64,000 nt of DNA from Planctomycetes bacterium TMED75 (GCA_002171655.1 NHEC01000014.1:1-64000), one strand, 5' to 3'; positions 20,165 to 30,938 are shown, counted from the stretch's first letter. Made by a program: numbers and translations. The notes: generated by a model not told the origin, from the sequence alone.

Positions 20165-20647
20165 TCAGTGTTCTTCGATCGTGGCAAGTATGTCTGTATC
20201 GTGCTCGGGAACCTTCACCTTGTCCCAGCGATGTACGACTTTACCCTTGGGATCGATCAGATAGGTAGTTCGCACCACGCCCATGTACTTGCGACCGTAC
20301 ATCGACTTCTCCTGCCACACCCCGTACTTCGCGCAAATGGCCGGCGTTCCTTCCGAATCCTTGGGGTCCGCCAAAAGCGTGAAATTCAAATCGTGCTTGT
20401 CAGAGAACTTTCGATGACTCTTTTCATCATCGGGACTCACGCCAAGAATCACCGCTCCGTGTCTGCCAAAGTCGGATTGTGCATCCCTGAACTGACAAGC
20501 CTCTTTCGTGCAGCCCGAGGTGTCATCCTTGGGGTAGAAATAGAGCACAACGTGATGACCCCGATAGTCTTTAAGTGCATGCTTTTCGCCATCCGCATCG
20601 CGGAGCGTGAATGCAGGTGCGGTTTTTCCGATCTCGACAAGTGGCAT
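20165..20647 (-). CDS. bcp: Peroxiredoxin, Bcp family (thiol peroxidase)
   Basis: YFYPKDDTSGCTKEACQFRD, GVSPDDEKSHRKFSDKHDL. Confidence 0.93.
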   Translation of the reverse strand: MPLVEIGKTAPAFTLRDADGEKHALKDYRGHHVVLYFYPKDDTSGCTKEACQFRDAQSDFGRHGAVILGVSPDDEKSHRKFSDKHDLNFTLLADPKDSEGTPAICAKYGVWQEKSMYGRKYMGVVRTTYLIDPKGKVVHRWDKVKVPEHDTDILATIEEH

Positions 20648-20673
20648 GGACTAGCTCCAACTGATTATTTGGC

Positions 20674-21774
20674 TCAGGTATCCGATCGACGATAATCAAG
20701 ATCGGGAACTCTTGTGGGGTGCGAAGCCGCATGGTCACTGCGGAAAACTCCAACCCAGCGATTGGGGGATATTTCATGCAGGATGTATTCTTCATCGGGA
20801 TCGGCGAGGTTGGGAGTCACGTTTGCTGGCGGGTCCGGCCACCACGGAACGAGGCCTTTTTCAAAGCCATCAAGCTTCACGAATTCAGCCGGATTCTCAA
20901 CAATTTCTTCGACGGTAGTGAGTCGATGCGCCGACTCCCTGAGATTTGGAATGGATTGAAACAGCCCCCTGGTGTACGGATGAAGGGGGTTGTCAAACAG
21001 CTCGAAGACATTGGCGTACTCGACGACACGTCCGGCGTACATGACACAGACCACATCCGCGTTTTCAGCAACCACTCCGAGATTGTGGGTAATGAGCATG
21101 ATTCCCATGTTGCGCGTGTTCTGAAGTTCGCGGAGAAGCTCAAGAATCTGCGCCTGAATTGTGACATCCAAGGCAGTCGTCGGTTCATCTGCAAGCAAGA
21201 GCTTCGGCTGACAGGCCAGTGCCATTGCAATCATCACCCGCTGACGCATTCCCCCGGAGAACTGATGGGGATAGGACTTGAGGCGTTGTTCAGGCTGGGG
21301 TATCCCCACGTCTTTCATTGCCTGCAAGGCAATGGTTTCGGCTTCAGACTGACTCACTTTCTGGTGCAAGAGAATGGCTTCCATGATCTGATCACCGATC
21401 GTGTAGACCGGGTTCAAGGAAGTCATCGGCTCCTGGAAAATCATCGCAATGTCATCGCCACGCAATGAGCGAATCTGATTTTCGTTGAATTCAAGCACGT
21501 CCTGCCCAAGGAACAGTGCCCTGCCTCCATCAAATCGACCCGGAGGGCGAGGAACCAGCTGCATGGTACTCATCGCGGTAACGCTCTTGCCGCATCCGGA
21601 TTCACCTACAACCGCAAGTGTTTGCCGGGGATAAATGGTCATGTTCACACCTGCAACGGCCTGCACACGAGGGCTGCTGGGAGAAGATGGATTACCAAAG
21701 GAAACCGCAAGGTCGCGCACTTCGAGCAGTGGCTTGTTGGGATCGATGAGTTGTTGATGATCGATATCGGCCAT
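20674..21774 (-). CDS. Oligopeptide ABC transporter ATP-binding protein (OppD-like)
   Basis: [57 protein letters not shown] overlap with upstream permease. Confidence 0.92.
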   Translation of the reverse strand: MADIDHQQLIDPNKPLLEVRDLAVSFGNPSSPSSPRVQAVAGVNMTIYPRQTLAVVGESGCGKSVTAMSTMQLVPRPPGRFDGGRALFLGQDVLEFNENQIRSLRGDDIAMIFQEPMTSLNPVYTIGDQIMEAILLHQKVSQSEAETIALQAMKDVGIPQPEQRLKSYPHQFSGGMRQRVMIAMALACQPKLLLADEPTTALDVTIQAQILELLRELQNTRNMGIMLITHNLGVVAENADVVCVMYAGRVVEYANVFELFDNPLHPYTRGLFQSIPNLRESAHRLTTVEEIVENPAEFVKLDGFEKGLVPWWPDPPANVTPNLADPDEEYILHEISPNRWVGVFRSDHAASHPTRVPDLDYRRSDT

Positions 21775-23678
21775 CAGTTCGCAGCCTTCCTCATCTTGGG
21801 ATCGATGGCGTCTCGGAAATTCTCACCAAGCACGTTGTAAGCAAGTACCGTGAGGAAGATGGCCAATCCGGGAAACACCGCCATCCACCAGAGGAAGACT
21901 CCGGTCTCTCCGGTGGTAAGGGAAAGCAACTTACCCCACGAAGGTTGGCCATACGGACCGAGACCAAGATAACTCAAGGTGGCCTCCGCGATGATCGCGG
22001 CCGCAACCCCGAAAGATGCCTGGACCAAGACGGGAGTCACCCCGTTTGGCAGCATGTGACGGAACAGAGTCGAATGAAGCGGAAGCCCCACCGCACGACA
22101 GCTTTGGACGAAGTCCTGATTTCGTAACTTGAGGAACTCCGCACGGATGAATCGTGCCGAACCAGTCCAGGTGACGCAGCCGATGATCGTCATCATGACG
22201 TAGGTGTTTCGAGGCAGCACGGATGCCGCGACGATGAGGAGGAAGAGAACCGGAACTGCCATGAAGATCTCAAGGATTCTGGACAGGACAAGATCCACCC
22301 ATCCACCGAAATATCCCATCAATGCACCGACGATGATTCCAATCAGTACGGAGATCCCCGTGGAGACCAGACCGATCGATATCGAAAGCCTGCACGCCCA
22401 GAGCATCTGCGAGAGCACGTCGCGCCCAATCGGATCCGTTCCGAGATGAAAGACGCGAACACCGTACGTCGTCTTCAGGACATTCTCAGCCTTACGCAGG
22501 TAGTCGATGCGCTCGTCTATCTTTGTCTGCAATTCCGCGAGAGCGTCATTGATGGCGATGCCTGAATTGCGACCTGCACTTTGAAGCCCGCTGAACGATT
22601 CCTGGACCGCCTTGGCAGCGGTACGCGCTCCTGCGGAATCTTCCGACTCGATGGCGGCACGATAGTCAGCGAGTTCCTTGCCGGTCGACTTGAACAGCTG
22701 CACATACCGAGAGGAGACCCCGGCTTCCGAAAGTGCATCGAAGGGACCAGGGCAGTTGCAGATCAGTCCCTCAACCAGATTGTTCTTATTTTGGCGGCTG
22801 AGTGGAAGTCCCTCAATAGACCCTCCGAGATTGAAGACCACGGTCCGAGCAAGGTATCCCACCCCGTCATTCAGTCGATCTTCAGCGATCATCTCGAATG
22901 CATCACCAGTCGTGTTGCGCGGAGGAATGGAGTAATACTCTCCCCGCGACTGGGTTGGGGACCAGGGAATCAGTGTGTAGGTATTAGTCATGGTGCCTTC
23001 AGATTCACCACGAACAAACCGCTCCGGCTGGAGAACCGGTGCACTCCAACGATCGATGCAAACCAATCCCGCAATGAATGCAATCACGAATGCGAAGACT
23101 ATTCGACCAGGAATCGATCGGAACGTGGGCAACATGCAGAGAACTAAGCCAACTGCGAAACTGCTGCCAAAGCAGACCCACACCGAAAACGCCGACCATT
23201 CACCAGCGGACCCATCCTCCGGCATGAAGATGTATTGAAGAAGAGCGATCAGGACCACGATTGTCCCACCGATCACCGCAGCCGAGGTGATCACCCCAAG
23301 CTTTCTTTGCCGGGTCATCCCAATGGGAATGAAGAAGAGCAGAGGCCCGAGAACCCCCCCCAGCAGCAGTAGCAGATCGGTTGAAGTCAGCGATTCGAAA
23401 AGCGGCGAGAAGGAACGTGTAACTTCACCTTCGCCATCCAACTGGGTCTTCTCCACGGTCCACAGAGGCAGACCGTTGGCGATGACCGGTGCGAAGATTG
23501 CGAAGAAACCGACAATGGCGATCCAGAGCAGACCGGCCTGGGCTCCACGCCGAATCACCACACGGTGCCAGGCATCGGCCCAGAAAGGCTTGGCTCGCTC
23601 CACACCGACCCCCCGCATCACATCGATGCCGGAGATCGTCTTTTCGCTGTTAGCGGTTTTATCTGTGTGATTCGTCAT
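21774..23678 (-). CDS. Oligopeptide ABC transporter permease (OppC-like) with a large internal insertion
   Basis: C-terminal binding-protein-dependent permease domain ([46 protein letters not shown]), 634 aa with about 300 aa extra between the first TM and the core. Confidence 0.88.
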   Translation of the reverse strand: MTNHTDKTANSEKTISGIDVMRGVGVERAKPFWADAWHRVVIRRGAQAGLLWIAIVGFFAIFAPVIANGLPLWTVEKTQLDGEGEVTRSFSPLFESLTSTDLLLLLGGVLGPLLFFIPIGMTRQRKLGVITSAAVIGGTIVVLIALLQYIFMPEDGSAGEWSAFSVWVCFGSSFAVGLVLCMLPTFRSIPGRIVFAFVIAFIAGLVCIDRWSAPVLQPERFVRGESEGTMTNTYTLIPWSPTQSRGEYYSIPPRNTTGDAFEMIAEDRLNDGVGYLARTVVFNLGGSIEGLPLSRQNKNNLVEGLICNCPGPFDALSEAGVSSRYVQLFKSTGKELADYRAAIESEDSAGARTAAKAVQESFSGLQSAGRNSGIAINDALAELQTKIDERIDYLRKAENVLKTTYGVRVFHLGTDPIGRDVLSQMLWACRLSISIGLVSTGISVLIGIIVGALMGYFGGWVDLVLSRILEIFMAVPVLFLLIVAASVLPRNTYVMMTIIGCVTWTGSARFIRAEFLKLRNQDFVQSCRAVGLPLHSTLFRHMLPNGVTPVLVQASFGVAAAIIAEATLSYLGLGPYGQPSWGKLLSLTTGETGVFLWWMAVFPGLAIFLTVLAYNVLGENFRDAIDPKMRKAAN

Positions 23679-23694
23679 GAATTCAGTATCTGGA

Positions 23695-25416
23695 TCAATC
23701 GTAGGTCACGCGAGGGTCTGCAACCGCATAAAGGATGTCGGCCAACAGGAGGGCCAGGAGGTTCACGATCGCGATCATGAAGACGTTCGCAAGAATGACA
23801 TCCCGGTCCATATTGAAAATCGCCTGGATGATGAGAGAGCCCATCCCCGGTACGGAGAAGATTCGCTCGATGACCACCGAACCGGCAAGCATCGCTGGAA
23901 AAACCAGAACAAAGATAGTGATGATCGGGAGCAGGCTGTTGCGGAACACGTGGTGCCATTTCACGGAGCTGTCAGAGACTCCCTTTGCACGCGCGGTACG
24001 TACGAAGTCCATCGTGTAGTTATCAAGCATTGCGGCACGAGTCTGCTTGGCGAGGACGGCGAAACCACCGTAAACCAGACACATAACGGGCAAAACCAAG
24101 TGCCAGAGGAGATCAATCAGATAGCCCCGATTGAATATTCCGTCCACCCAGTTGGGAAGGTAGAGCATGTCATCCGCATTGTTCGAATGCAGTCCGGATG
24201 CAGGAAACCATCCAAGATACTGTTGATTGGCCAGGAAGCCGATGGCGAGAACACCCGCCCAGACAACCGGGATCGACCAGAACATCACGAAGACCGTTCC
24301 AGAAACCTTGTCGAACCACTTGTTCTGCTGGGCCGCTGCCTGCATCCCAAACGGAACCGCGATGAAGTAGATGAAGGGAATGGCAACGACATTGAGAAGC
24401 AGCGTCACAGGGAGTGCCTCGGCGATCAGATCTATGACCGAACGACCAATCGTGAAACTCTTTCCGAAGTCGGGCCAGTCCAGACTGACGACGTTTCCGA
24501 ATCCGATTCCAGATCGCGGGTACGGACCACGCCGATAGGCATCCTGGACTCGAGACAAGGCCGCAAGTGCCGCAGCCTGCTTCTGGACGGTGTCGCTGTA
24601 CGCGGAACAGACTGCCGGCCAGGTCTTGAGCGAAGTGTCCGGAGCAATGCGTGCAAGCGTGGAATAGTCAATCTCACCCGCATCCAGAATAGCGACCGAG
24701 TACGCCGACTTGACTGCGCTGGCAGCCTGCCGGGTTGCGACATCTGAGGGCATTCCAAGTCCCTCGAGGCGCTTGGTCTCGGCGGCGATCAGTCGGTCTG
24801 TATCTTCGGAGGCATAGCCGGCAATCGCACTGGCGAGCGTTCGAGTGGAGAGAAGGTACTGAGCGCGTGCCCTCAGATAGGACTTGTTCGCATCCTTGTA
24901 TTCGGGAATAGCACTCGGGTCCTGACCGACCGAGAAGCCCCGGTCCCTTCGTTCATCAGCCGCAGCTTCGGCCATTTCAACCTGGCCGATCCTCTGTTGG
25001 TTCACGTCGTTTGCGAGTGAGGGATTAGCTTCTATCGCCTTTTCGACCAGTTTTTTTTCGGCCGTGACATCTCCCTGGAACCATTGCTCACTGATGGGGA
25101 GGTCCTTGACCGGTCGTGGTGGATCCTCAAGATCGCCCGCATAATTACGCAACGAGCGATCACCGAACTTAATCGGGGAGATGCGGCTCAACCAACGAAA
25201 GTACTGGACAACCGCGGGATCGTTCAATCCATAGCGATCTTCGATGTACAGAAGCTGGAGGCTGGCCTTGCTGTCGGCATCGACGTTTCCACCGGCGGAT
25301 CGCAAGGACGCCCCAATGCCACCGGGCGCAAGTGCCAGCAACATGAACACCATGAAGGTAATCCCGAACAAGGTCGGGATCATCAGAAACAGGCGTCGTC
25401 CGATGTAGGAAAGCAT
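23695..25416 (-). CDS. Oligopeptide ABC transporter permease (OppB-like) with a large internal insertion
   Basis: MLSYIGRRLFLMIPTLFGITFMVFML start; permease core VKWHHVFRNSLLPIITI; 573 aa with about 250 aa extra after TM1. Confidence 0.88.
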   Translation of the reverse strand: MLSYIGRRLFLMIPTLFGITFMVFMLLALAPGGIGASLRSAGGNVDADSKASLQLLYIEDRYGLNDPAVVQYFRWLSRISPIKFGDRSLRNYAGDLEDPPRPVKDLPISEQWFQGDVTAEKKLVEKAIEANPSLANDVNQQRIGQVEMAEAAADERRDRGFSVGQDPSAIPEYKDANKSYLRARAQYLLSTRTLASAIAGYASEDTDRLIAAETKRLEGLGMPSDVATRQAASAVKSAYSVAILDAGEIDYSTLARIAPDTSLKTWPAVCSAYSDTVQKQAAALAALSRVQDAYRRGPYPRSGIGFGNVVSLDWPDFGKSFTIGRSVIDLIAEALPVTLLLNVVAIPFIYFIAVPFGMQAAAQQNKWFDKVSGTVFVMFWSIPVVWAGVLAIGFLANQQYLGWFPASGLHSNNADDMLYLPNWVDGIFNRGYLIDLLWHLVLPVMCLVYGGFAVLAKQTRAAMLDNYTMDFVRTARAKGVSDSSVKWHHVFRNSLLPIITIFVLVFPAMLAGSVVIERIFSVPGMGSLIIQAIFNMDRDVILANVFMIAIVNLLALLLADILYAVADPRVTYD

Positions 25417-25452
25417 GACTGGGTGTAAGGACCTTCGGAGAGGGGCGTCGGA

Positions 25453-27504
25453 TCAATTGGCTGGAGTGGCTTCATCAGCCGAGACACGGAAGAATTCATG
25501 TGGCATGAGTCCGACCGGATAGGTCTGGACATTGCCGATGTCGCGATTGATGAATCTGATCCAAGGCGCAACCCTGACGAACGTGTACGGCTGCTCGTCA
25601 TGCAGAATGGAATGAAAGTCGTGCCAGATCATCATGCGGGACTCAGCATCCATGGTCATCCGACCCTCGTCGATGAGGTCACTGGCAGCCTGGTTGTCCC
25701 ATTGGATGAAGTTGTCCCCTTGATTCTGTATCGAATCGCGGTGCCAGATCTGGCGAGGATCGCTCTCGGGTGCTGAAGCACTCCAGCCCATGATCATCGC
25801 ATCGAAGTCACGGCTCTTGAGCATGTCCGAGTAGAAGGACCAATCCACAACTCGAGGCTCACAGATGATCCCGAGTCCCTCACACTGGCTGACGAGGTAG
25901 CTGATGATTCGCTCGGAGATCTCGCCGGAATTGGTGATGGTGAACTCAAATTTGAAGGGTGTCCCCTTGGAGAAGTACTCATCGTCCTTCTGATACTCAA
26001 GGATGCCATCGCCGTCGAGATCTTCCCAACCGGATTCCTTGAGGAGGAGTCGCGACTGGTCAAGATCGTAAGGCCAGGGATCAATGCCAGGATTCGAAGC
26101 TGGAGAACTCGGACTGCTGGGTCCGGTGGAGACCACTCCGACTCCAGCGTAGATGTCTCGAATCATCTGCTCGCGGTCAAGAGCCATGGTCATCGCCTTG
26201 CGAACCCGCTTGTCGTGAAACGGGGTCCAGGTGCCATCTGGCGGGCCTCCGCGCTGCCCGCACTGCCAGCCGATGAATCCATTTCCCGAACGCATGTTGA
26301 CCCATTTGTAGATCGCATTGTCCGTCAGAAAGTCGGAGTTCGACCGAAGCTCGGCGTACTGTGATGAAGAGGGACTCAGCATGTCCCCATCCCCGTTCTG
26401 GAATCCGACCAGAGCCGCGACGGGCTCTGAGATCACCTTGTAGCGAAGGCTCTCCAATGCGGCCTTGTTGGGGCCCCAGTATCGATCGTTTCGAACGATC
26501 ACCACATCCGAACCCGGAGACCACTGGTTGTCCGGATCGTTTGATTCCAACTTGAACCAACCAGACCCCATGAGGAGGCCCGTTGACTGATTGATGAATG
26601 ATTCCTCGAACTTGGAGTAGTAGTGCTTGGGCAGAACGGCGACGCTCAGGGCCCCACTGAGATTCGAGAAGAGCGCCTTGTTGAAGGTGATCTCCAGTGC
26701 GTGATCATCGAGGACCTCGACGTCCTCGATCATGTCAAGAATCGAGCGAGAGCGCTCAGCTTCGATGCGTTCATTGAAGATGAAGTCCTGAATCGTCCAG
26801 CGAACATCCTCGGCGGTTACCGGGACACCGTCACTAAAACGGGCGTCGGGTCGCAGATGCACTCGCAGCCACATCCCGTCGGGGTCGAACTGCCAAGCAT
26901 CAGCGAGGACCCCTTCGAGCTTGAGGGTATCGGCGTTGTAGCTTGCCAGTGATTCGAGCACCTGATCGAGGATTCTTCGGCTGTAGACATCTCCAGACAG
27001 GTAAGGCGTGATACGGGGCAGCTGAGCGCCGAAGATCTCGGTGAACTCACCATTTTCCGCAAAGCCCGGAACCTCACGTGGATCGCTGGATGCGGTCATC
27101 GGTGGCTGCCAGTCGATCGGCACTCCCGGACGGGCCCAGGAGTCGTCGCGCTCGTTTGAAGAGGAGGACGTGCTTCTTGAAGTGGTTTCGTTCGGCGGTA
27201 CGGCTTGAGGCATGACCGGCATTGAACCACTTCCGTCGGCAGCAACACCATTGACGAACACATTGATGGGACGGGCATTGATGGCGTCACGGATCGCGTT
27301 CAATTCGCCTTGAACGGACTGCAACCCCTTCCCGGCATCCCCGCTGGTAGCGACGGCCTTTTCAAGCTCCGCCACCTTGCCTTCGATCTTCTGAACCTGG
27401 TCCAGAACCCGGTCGTTGCCGAACATCCCGACAATGACCAACAATCCGACGATGATGAGCAGGACGAGCATCAACCCATCCTTGAAGCCAAATCGATTCT
27501 GCAT
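25453..27504 (-). CDS. Family 5 (OppA-like) solute-binding protein with N-terminal membrane anchor and coiled-coil region
   Basis: N-term GLMLVLLIIVGLLVIVGMFG then VLDQVQKIEGKVAELEKAV; SBP_bac_5-like body LEGVLADAWQFDPDGMWLRVHLRPDARFSDGVPVTAEDV. Confidence 0.88.
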   Translation of the reverse strand: MQNRFGFKDGLMLVLLIIVGLLVIVGMFGNDRVLDQVQKIEGKVAELEKAVATSGDAGKGLQSVQGELNAIRDAINARPINVFVNGVAADGSGSMPVMPQAVPPNETTSRSTSSSSNERDDSWARPGVPIDWQPPMTASSDPREVPGFAENGEFTEIFGAQLPRITPYLSGDVYSRRILDQVLESLASYNADTLKLEGVLADAWQFDPDGMWLRVHLRPDARFSDGVPVTAEDVRWTIQDFIFNERIEAERSRSILDMIEDVEVLDDHALEITFNKALFSNLSGALSVAVLPKHYYSKFEESFINQSTGLLMGSGWFKLESNDPDNQWSPGSDVVIVRNDRYWGPNKAALESLRYKVISEPVAALVGFQNGDGDMLSPSSSQYAELRSNSDFLTDNAIYKWVNMRSGNGFIGWQCGQRGGPPDGTWTPFHDKRVRKAMTMALDREQMIRDIYAGVGVVSTGPSSPSSPASNPGIDPWPYDLDQSRLLLKESGWEDLDGDGILEYQKDDEYFSKGTPFKFEFTITNSGEISERIISYLVSQCEGLGIICEPRVVDWSFYSDMLKSRDFDAMIMGWSASAPESDPRQIWHRDSIQNQGDNFIQWDNQAASDLIDEGRMTMDAESRMMIWHDFHSILHDEQPYTFVRVAPWIRFINRDIGNVQTYPVGLMPHEFFRVSADEATPAN

Positions 27505-27568
27505 ATGACCTTCCTAACGCACGCGGCAGCGTTGGCCTGAAGTCGTTCAAGTCTCAAGAAAGAGCAGG

Positions 27569-28570
27569 CTAAGGGGTGGAGCGGACAGGATCAAATCGAT
27601 CCTTCAAATGATCACCCAGGAAATTGAGTGCAAGCAGGGTTACTCCGATGAGGAAACAGGGCCAGACCAGCAGCCACCAGCGACTTTCCACAGTGTTCAA
27701 CTCGCTCAATCCGCTCGAGGCAAGATTTCCCCAGCTGGGAAGAGGCTCATTGACACCGATTCCAAGAAAACTCAGAAAACTCTCCGAGAGAATGGCCGCG
27801 GGGACCGCCAAGGTTGCGTAAACGATCACAGGCCCCATCAGATTGGGCAGAACATGCCTGGAGAGCTGCCGATGAACGGGCACTCCCCCCGCCGTCGCCG
27901 CCTCGATGAAGGGGCGTTCTCGAAGACTGAGGACCTGGCCACGAATCACTCGCGCCATGGCCAGCCAACTCACGGCTCCGATGGCGACCAGCAAAGTGAG
28001 CACATTGACGGCCTGCCGCGCAAATCCAGAAAGCTGAGCGCCCTCTCGTTGCAGAAAGCCATCCACCGCGACGGAAAGCAGGACCACTAGCAAGATGTAG
28101 GGGAGACCAAACAGAATGTCGACCAGGCGCATGAGCAGCGCGTCGACCCGCCCCCCACTCCAACCAGCAAGCCCACCGTAGATCGTGCCGATGAGAACTG
28201 ACAGGAACGCTGCGGCAAATCCAATGGCAAGGCTGATCGTTCCACCCATGAGACATCTGACGAAGAAGTCCCGGCCATATCGATCGGTCCCGAAGAGCAG
28301 ACCAGGAATGTAAGCACCCTGAGTTCTTTGAGCCTCGATTCGACTCTGATCTTCGGAAGACAGGCCCATCCAGATCGGAGGCAACAACGCCAGCTCAAGA
28401 TTGGAAGCTTCGTATCGTGGGCGCACTCCACCACGTACCTCCACATCGCCGAGAGACCATGGTAGAGAAAGGAAGCAGGCTGCAGTGATCACGAATAACA
28501 GTACAGGACCAGTCAAACCTGAATGAAGCAGGGAACGAATGCTGATTTTCTTTATGAGGTTCGGATCCAT
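27569..28570 (-). CDS. Second OppC/DppC-like ABC permease
   Basis: LFGTDRYGRDFFVRCLMGG, ESFLSFLGIGVNEPLPSWGNLA. Confidence 0.9.
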   Translation of the reverse strand: MDPNLIKKISIRSLLHSGLTGPVLLFVITAACFLSLPWSLGDVEVRGGVRPRYEASNLELALLPPIWMGLSSEDQSRIEAQRTQGAYIPGLLFGTDRYGRDFFVRCLMGGTISLAIGFAAAFLSVLIGTIYGGLAGWSGGRVDALLMRLVDILFGLPYILLVVLLSVAVDGFLQREGAQLSGFARQAVNVLTLLVAIGAVSWLAMARVIRGQVLSLRERPFIEAATAGGVPVHRQLSRHVLPNLMGPVIVYATLAVPAAILSESFLSFLGIGVNEPLPSWGNLASSGLSELNTVESRWWLLVWPCFLIGVTLLALNFLGDHLKDRFDPVRSTP

Positions 28571-28610
28571 CCAGGAACAAGTCTAGGAAATTCTGATCAA
28601 GACATCATGA

Positions 28611-29480
28611 TCAGGAATCCTTGGAGGGTCGCTTCTTGGAAGAACCGCTCTCCGGGCCGAGCCGAAGCTGCTGCCTCGAACCGTCTCCAGAATGCTCCTC
28701 GGGACGGGGGGGTGGATTCAAGTGCTTTTGAACGAGTTCTTCAGCCAGTTCCGATCGTTGCTCGAGTTCACCAATCATTTCAACTCTGAGCTGTTCCAAG
28801 GCTTCAGCCATGGCCGCCAACTCTTCTCCACGCACCCGGACTTGCAGATCCACCTGAGCCAGCGCCAGAACGCGCAGCTGCTCAAGAATGTCCTCGGCAC
28901 CCTGAAGATCCTCGGATTGCATCGCTTCGCGATACCCTCTCCCCAGATCCTTCAGTTGCTGTTCGTTTTTTGTTTCCAGCACACGGAGCTTGTACAGACT
29001 CGGCCAACGCTGATGAAGGTCGACAAGTCGCCAGAGGCGCCGCGATGAACCCACCGCTTTCTGAAACCCCTCCTGGTTGGTCTCTCTGAGCTCCTCCAGT
29101 CGAGTTTGCCACTTTGGATTGAGCTCGCCCGCGACCTTGATGAACAGATCCAGCTCCTCGGGACTTGCAGATCGTCCCCTGCGTCCGGGATGCGCCCGCG
29201 GGCCGCTGGAACCGGGAGAGAGATGAATCCCAGGCGGACCTCCACCTGATCCAGGAGGACCGCCGCGGAGAGGACGTTCTGAAGCGGGTGGCCTCGGGTC
29301 CTGCTTGCGTGGCTCTTCCACCACTGCTGTCTCTGAGACGCTCTGCTGCTGAGCTGAGGGCTCTGATTCAAAATCATCGTCAATCAAGAAGACTGGCAGC
29401 ATCCACGAGTGAGGTGCCATTGAACAGCTGCCCATTCCTGTAGGCAACAGAAAAATGCAGATGAGGAGGAGTCGAGTCAT
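28611..29480 (-). CDS. Hypothetical exported (lipo)protein with Pro/Gly-rich linker and helical Spy/CnrX-like region
   Basis: MTRLLLICIFLLPTGMGSCSMAP signal; helical Glu/Leu/Arg-rich C-terminal half. Confidence 0.55.
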   Translation of the reverse strand: MTRLLLICIFLLPTGMGSCSMAPHSWMLPVFLIDDDFESEPSAQQQSVSETAVVEEPRKQDPRPPASERPLRGGPPGSGGGPPGIHLSPGSSGPRAHPGRRGRSASPEELDLFIKVAGELNPKWQTRLEELRETNQEGFQKAVGSSRRLWRLVDLHQRWPSLYKLRVLETKNEQQLKDLGRGYREAMQSEDLQGAEDILEQLRVLALAQVDLQVRVRGEELAAMAEALEQLRVEMIGELEQRSELAEELVQKHLNPPPRPEEHSGDGSRQQLRLGPESGSSKKRPSKDS

Positions 29481-29534
29481 GCAGGGTGACCGGAAAAGGA
29501 TGGCTTCTCGAGCAACAGTGAAGGAGTACTTTCT

Positions 29535-30098
29535 CTATCGGCGCATCGAGCCTTCAATGGACTGGATCTCTTGGGCAAAGTCGTTGAGCTCAAAGCCAGT
29601 CGTCCCAAGAATAGGCGCAAAGGCTATGCCGTAGTTATCAGATCCATTCAAGTCGTCCACAAATTCAAGTTGCCCGCTCGCCCCCGCATCGAGCAGAGCG
29701 AAGAGGACCGTATCACGGTCGGACGCTGGCTCGAGATCAATGCCGAGTTCGGGAAGAGCAGATCCATCTGATGCCGCAATCAAGCCGCTGGAATCTCCAC
29801 GCATGGGCTCACGACCGGATGAATCCAGAACAAGTCGAGCCATGACCGCAAAGGCGAGGAGGACACACGCTGCCAACGCGATTCGACCCCAGACCAGAAC
29901 CGGACGCGACTGGGTGGGGAATTGAAGCAGTGTCTCAGAAGACTCGTGCTGTTCAAGAAGATCGACTGAAGCCAGATAGATTCGCTCTGCCAGCTCGTCA
30001 TCACCGCGGACCGCACCCGCATAGGACTCCAATCCATCAAGTATCTCAGCCTTGTCGGCTTCGGAAAGAGGAGCATGATCTTGGGATTCATGAGTCAT
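29535..30098 (-). CDS. Hypothetical single-TM protein, candidate anti-sigma factor
   Basis: One TM segment (GRIALAACVLLAFAVMARLVL); directly downstream of the ECF sigma gene on the same strand. Confidence 0.55.
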   Translation of the reverse strand: MTHESQDHAPLSEADKAEILDGLESYAGAVRGDDELAERIYLASVDLLEQHESSETLLQFPTQSRPVLVWGRIALAACVLLAFAVMARLVLDSSGREPMRGDSSGLIAASDGSALPELGIDLEPASDRDTVLFALLDAGASGQLEFVDDLNGSDNYGIAFAPILGTTGFELNDFAQEIQSIEGSMRR

Positions 30099-30217
30099 GA
30101 CAGTTTGATTTCATCAGTTCGGAATGCAGGAGGGGTGCGTTTGAGCCCTCTCGATGAGGTCTGGATCACTGATTAGAACGCCCCTTCGGGGCGGTGATTG
30201 CATGAAAAAGAGGGAAT

Positions 30218-30838
30218 CTAGCTGCTGGAAGGAGGTTTTTTATCTTTTTCCATCAGAGAGCGCAGTTTTCGGAGTGCTCGATGATGCCGAGCAAGCAAGG
30301 TTCCGATCGGCTCTTGTAAAAGGGTCTCTATATGTCGAAAAGACATCCCCCCCACATGCCGCAAGTCGATGATCTGTCGCTCCTTGGCTGATAACTGATC
30401 CAATGCCATGGCCAGTGCTCGACGGTCACTGTCATCGAAAAGGGGATCATCTGGTGCGGAAGAGTCATCAAGCAGGGCCATAACTTCGTTGGAAGTTGGG
30501 CGCGCATGCCTCTTTCTTCGCCGCATTTCATCACGCAATCGATTCATTGCGATCCGAAACAACCAGGCTTCGAAGCGACCGGTCTCCTCATAGCCATCAG
30601 TGATCTTCGAAGCCACGGTACAGAAGGTGGATTGGGTCAGCTCTTCGGCAAGTTCGGGATCACCACACTGGACTCGGATCAGACCGAATACCCGGGGGCC
30701 ATAGCAGTGAACGATTGAACGCCAGGCCTCCTGGTCGCCCGTTGAGGCTCGTCGAAGCAATTCGGCGATGTCATCAGGAGATTCTGGATCCATGGCAAAG
30801 AGGTCTCGCAGGCGTTGAAGGTGCCTTGGAGAGAGCAA
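30218..30838 (-). CDS. ECF-type RNA polymerase sigma factor
   Basis: Region 2-like FEAWLFRIAMNRLRDEMRRRKRH; region 4-like LSAKERQIIDLRHVGGMSFRHIETLLQEPIGTLLARHHRALRKL. Confidence 0.88.
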   Translation of the reverse strand: MLSPRHLQRLRDLFAMDPESPDDIAELLRRASTGDQEAWRSIVHCYGPRVFGLIRVQCGDPELAEELTQSTFCTVASKITDGYEETGRFEAWLFRIAMNRLRDEMRRRKRHARPTSNEVMALLDDSSAPDDPLFDDSDRRALAMALDQLSAKERQIIDLRHVGGMSFRHIETLLQEPIGTLLARHHRALRKLRSLMEKDKKPPSSS

Positions 30839-30938
30839 GGGATGAGAAAAACTACCCCTTTGTCATCGGATGGCTGCAGGTTTGATCAGGAGGATTGGAG
30901 GTAATCCAGTTGAATAAGAGCGCGAAACCAGAGGCAAT

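Noticed and set aside
20719-21468. 249 aa plus-strand ORF opposite the OppD-like gene
   Set aside because: Antisense shadow of a clear ABC ATPase.
23677-24747. 356 aa plus-strand ORF opposite the OppB-like permease gene
   Set aside because: Antisense to a strongly supported CDS; charged, low-complexity translation without recognisable motifs; typical shadow ORF.
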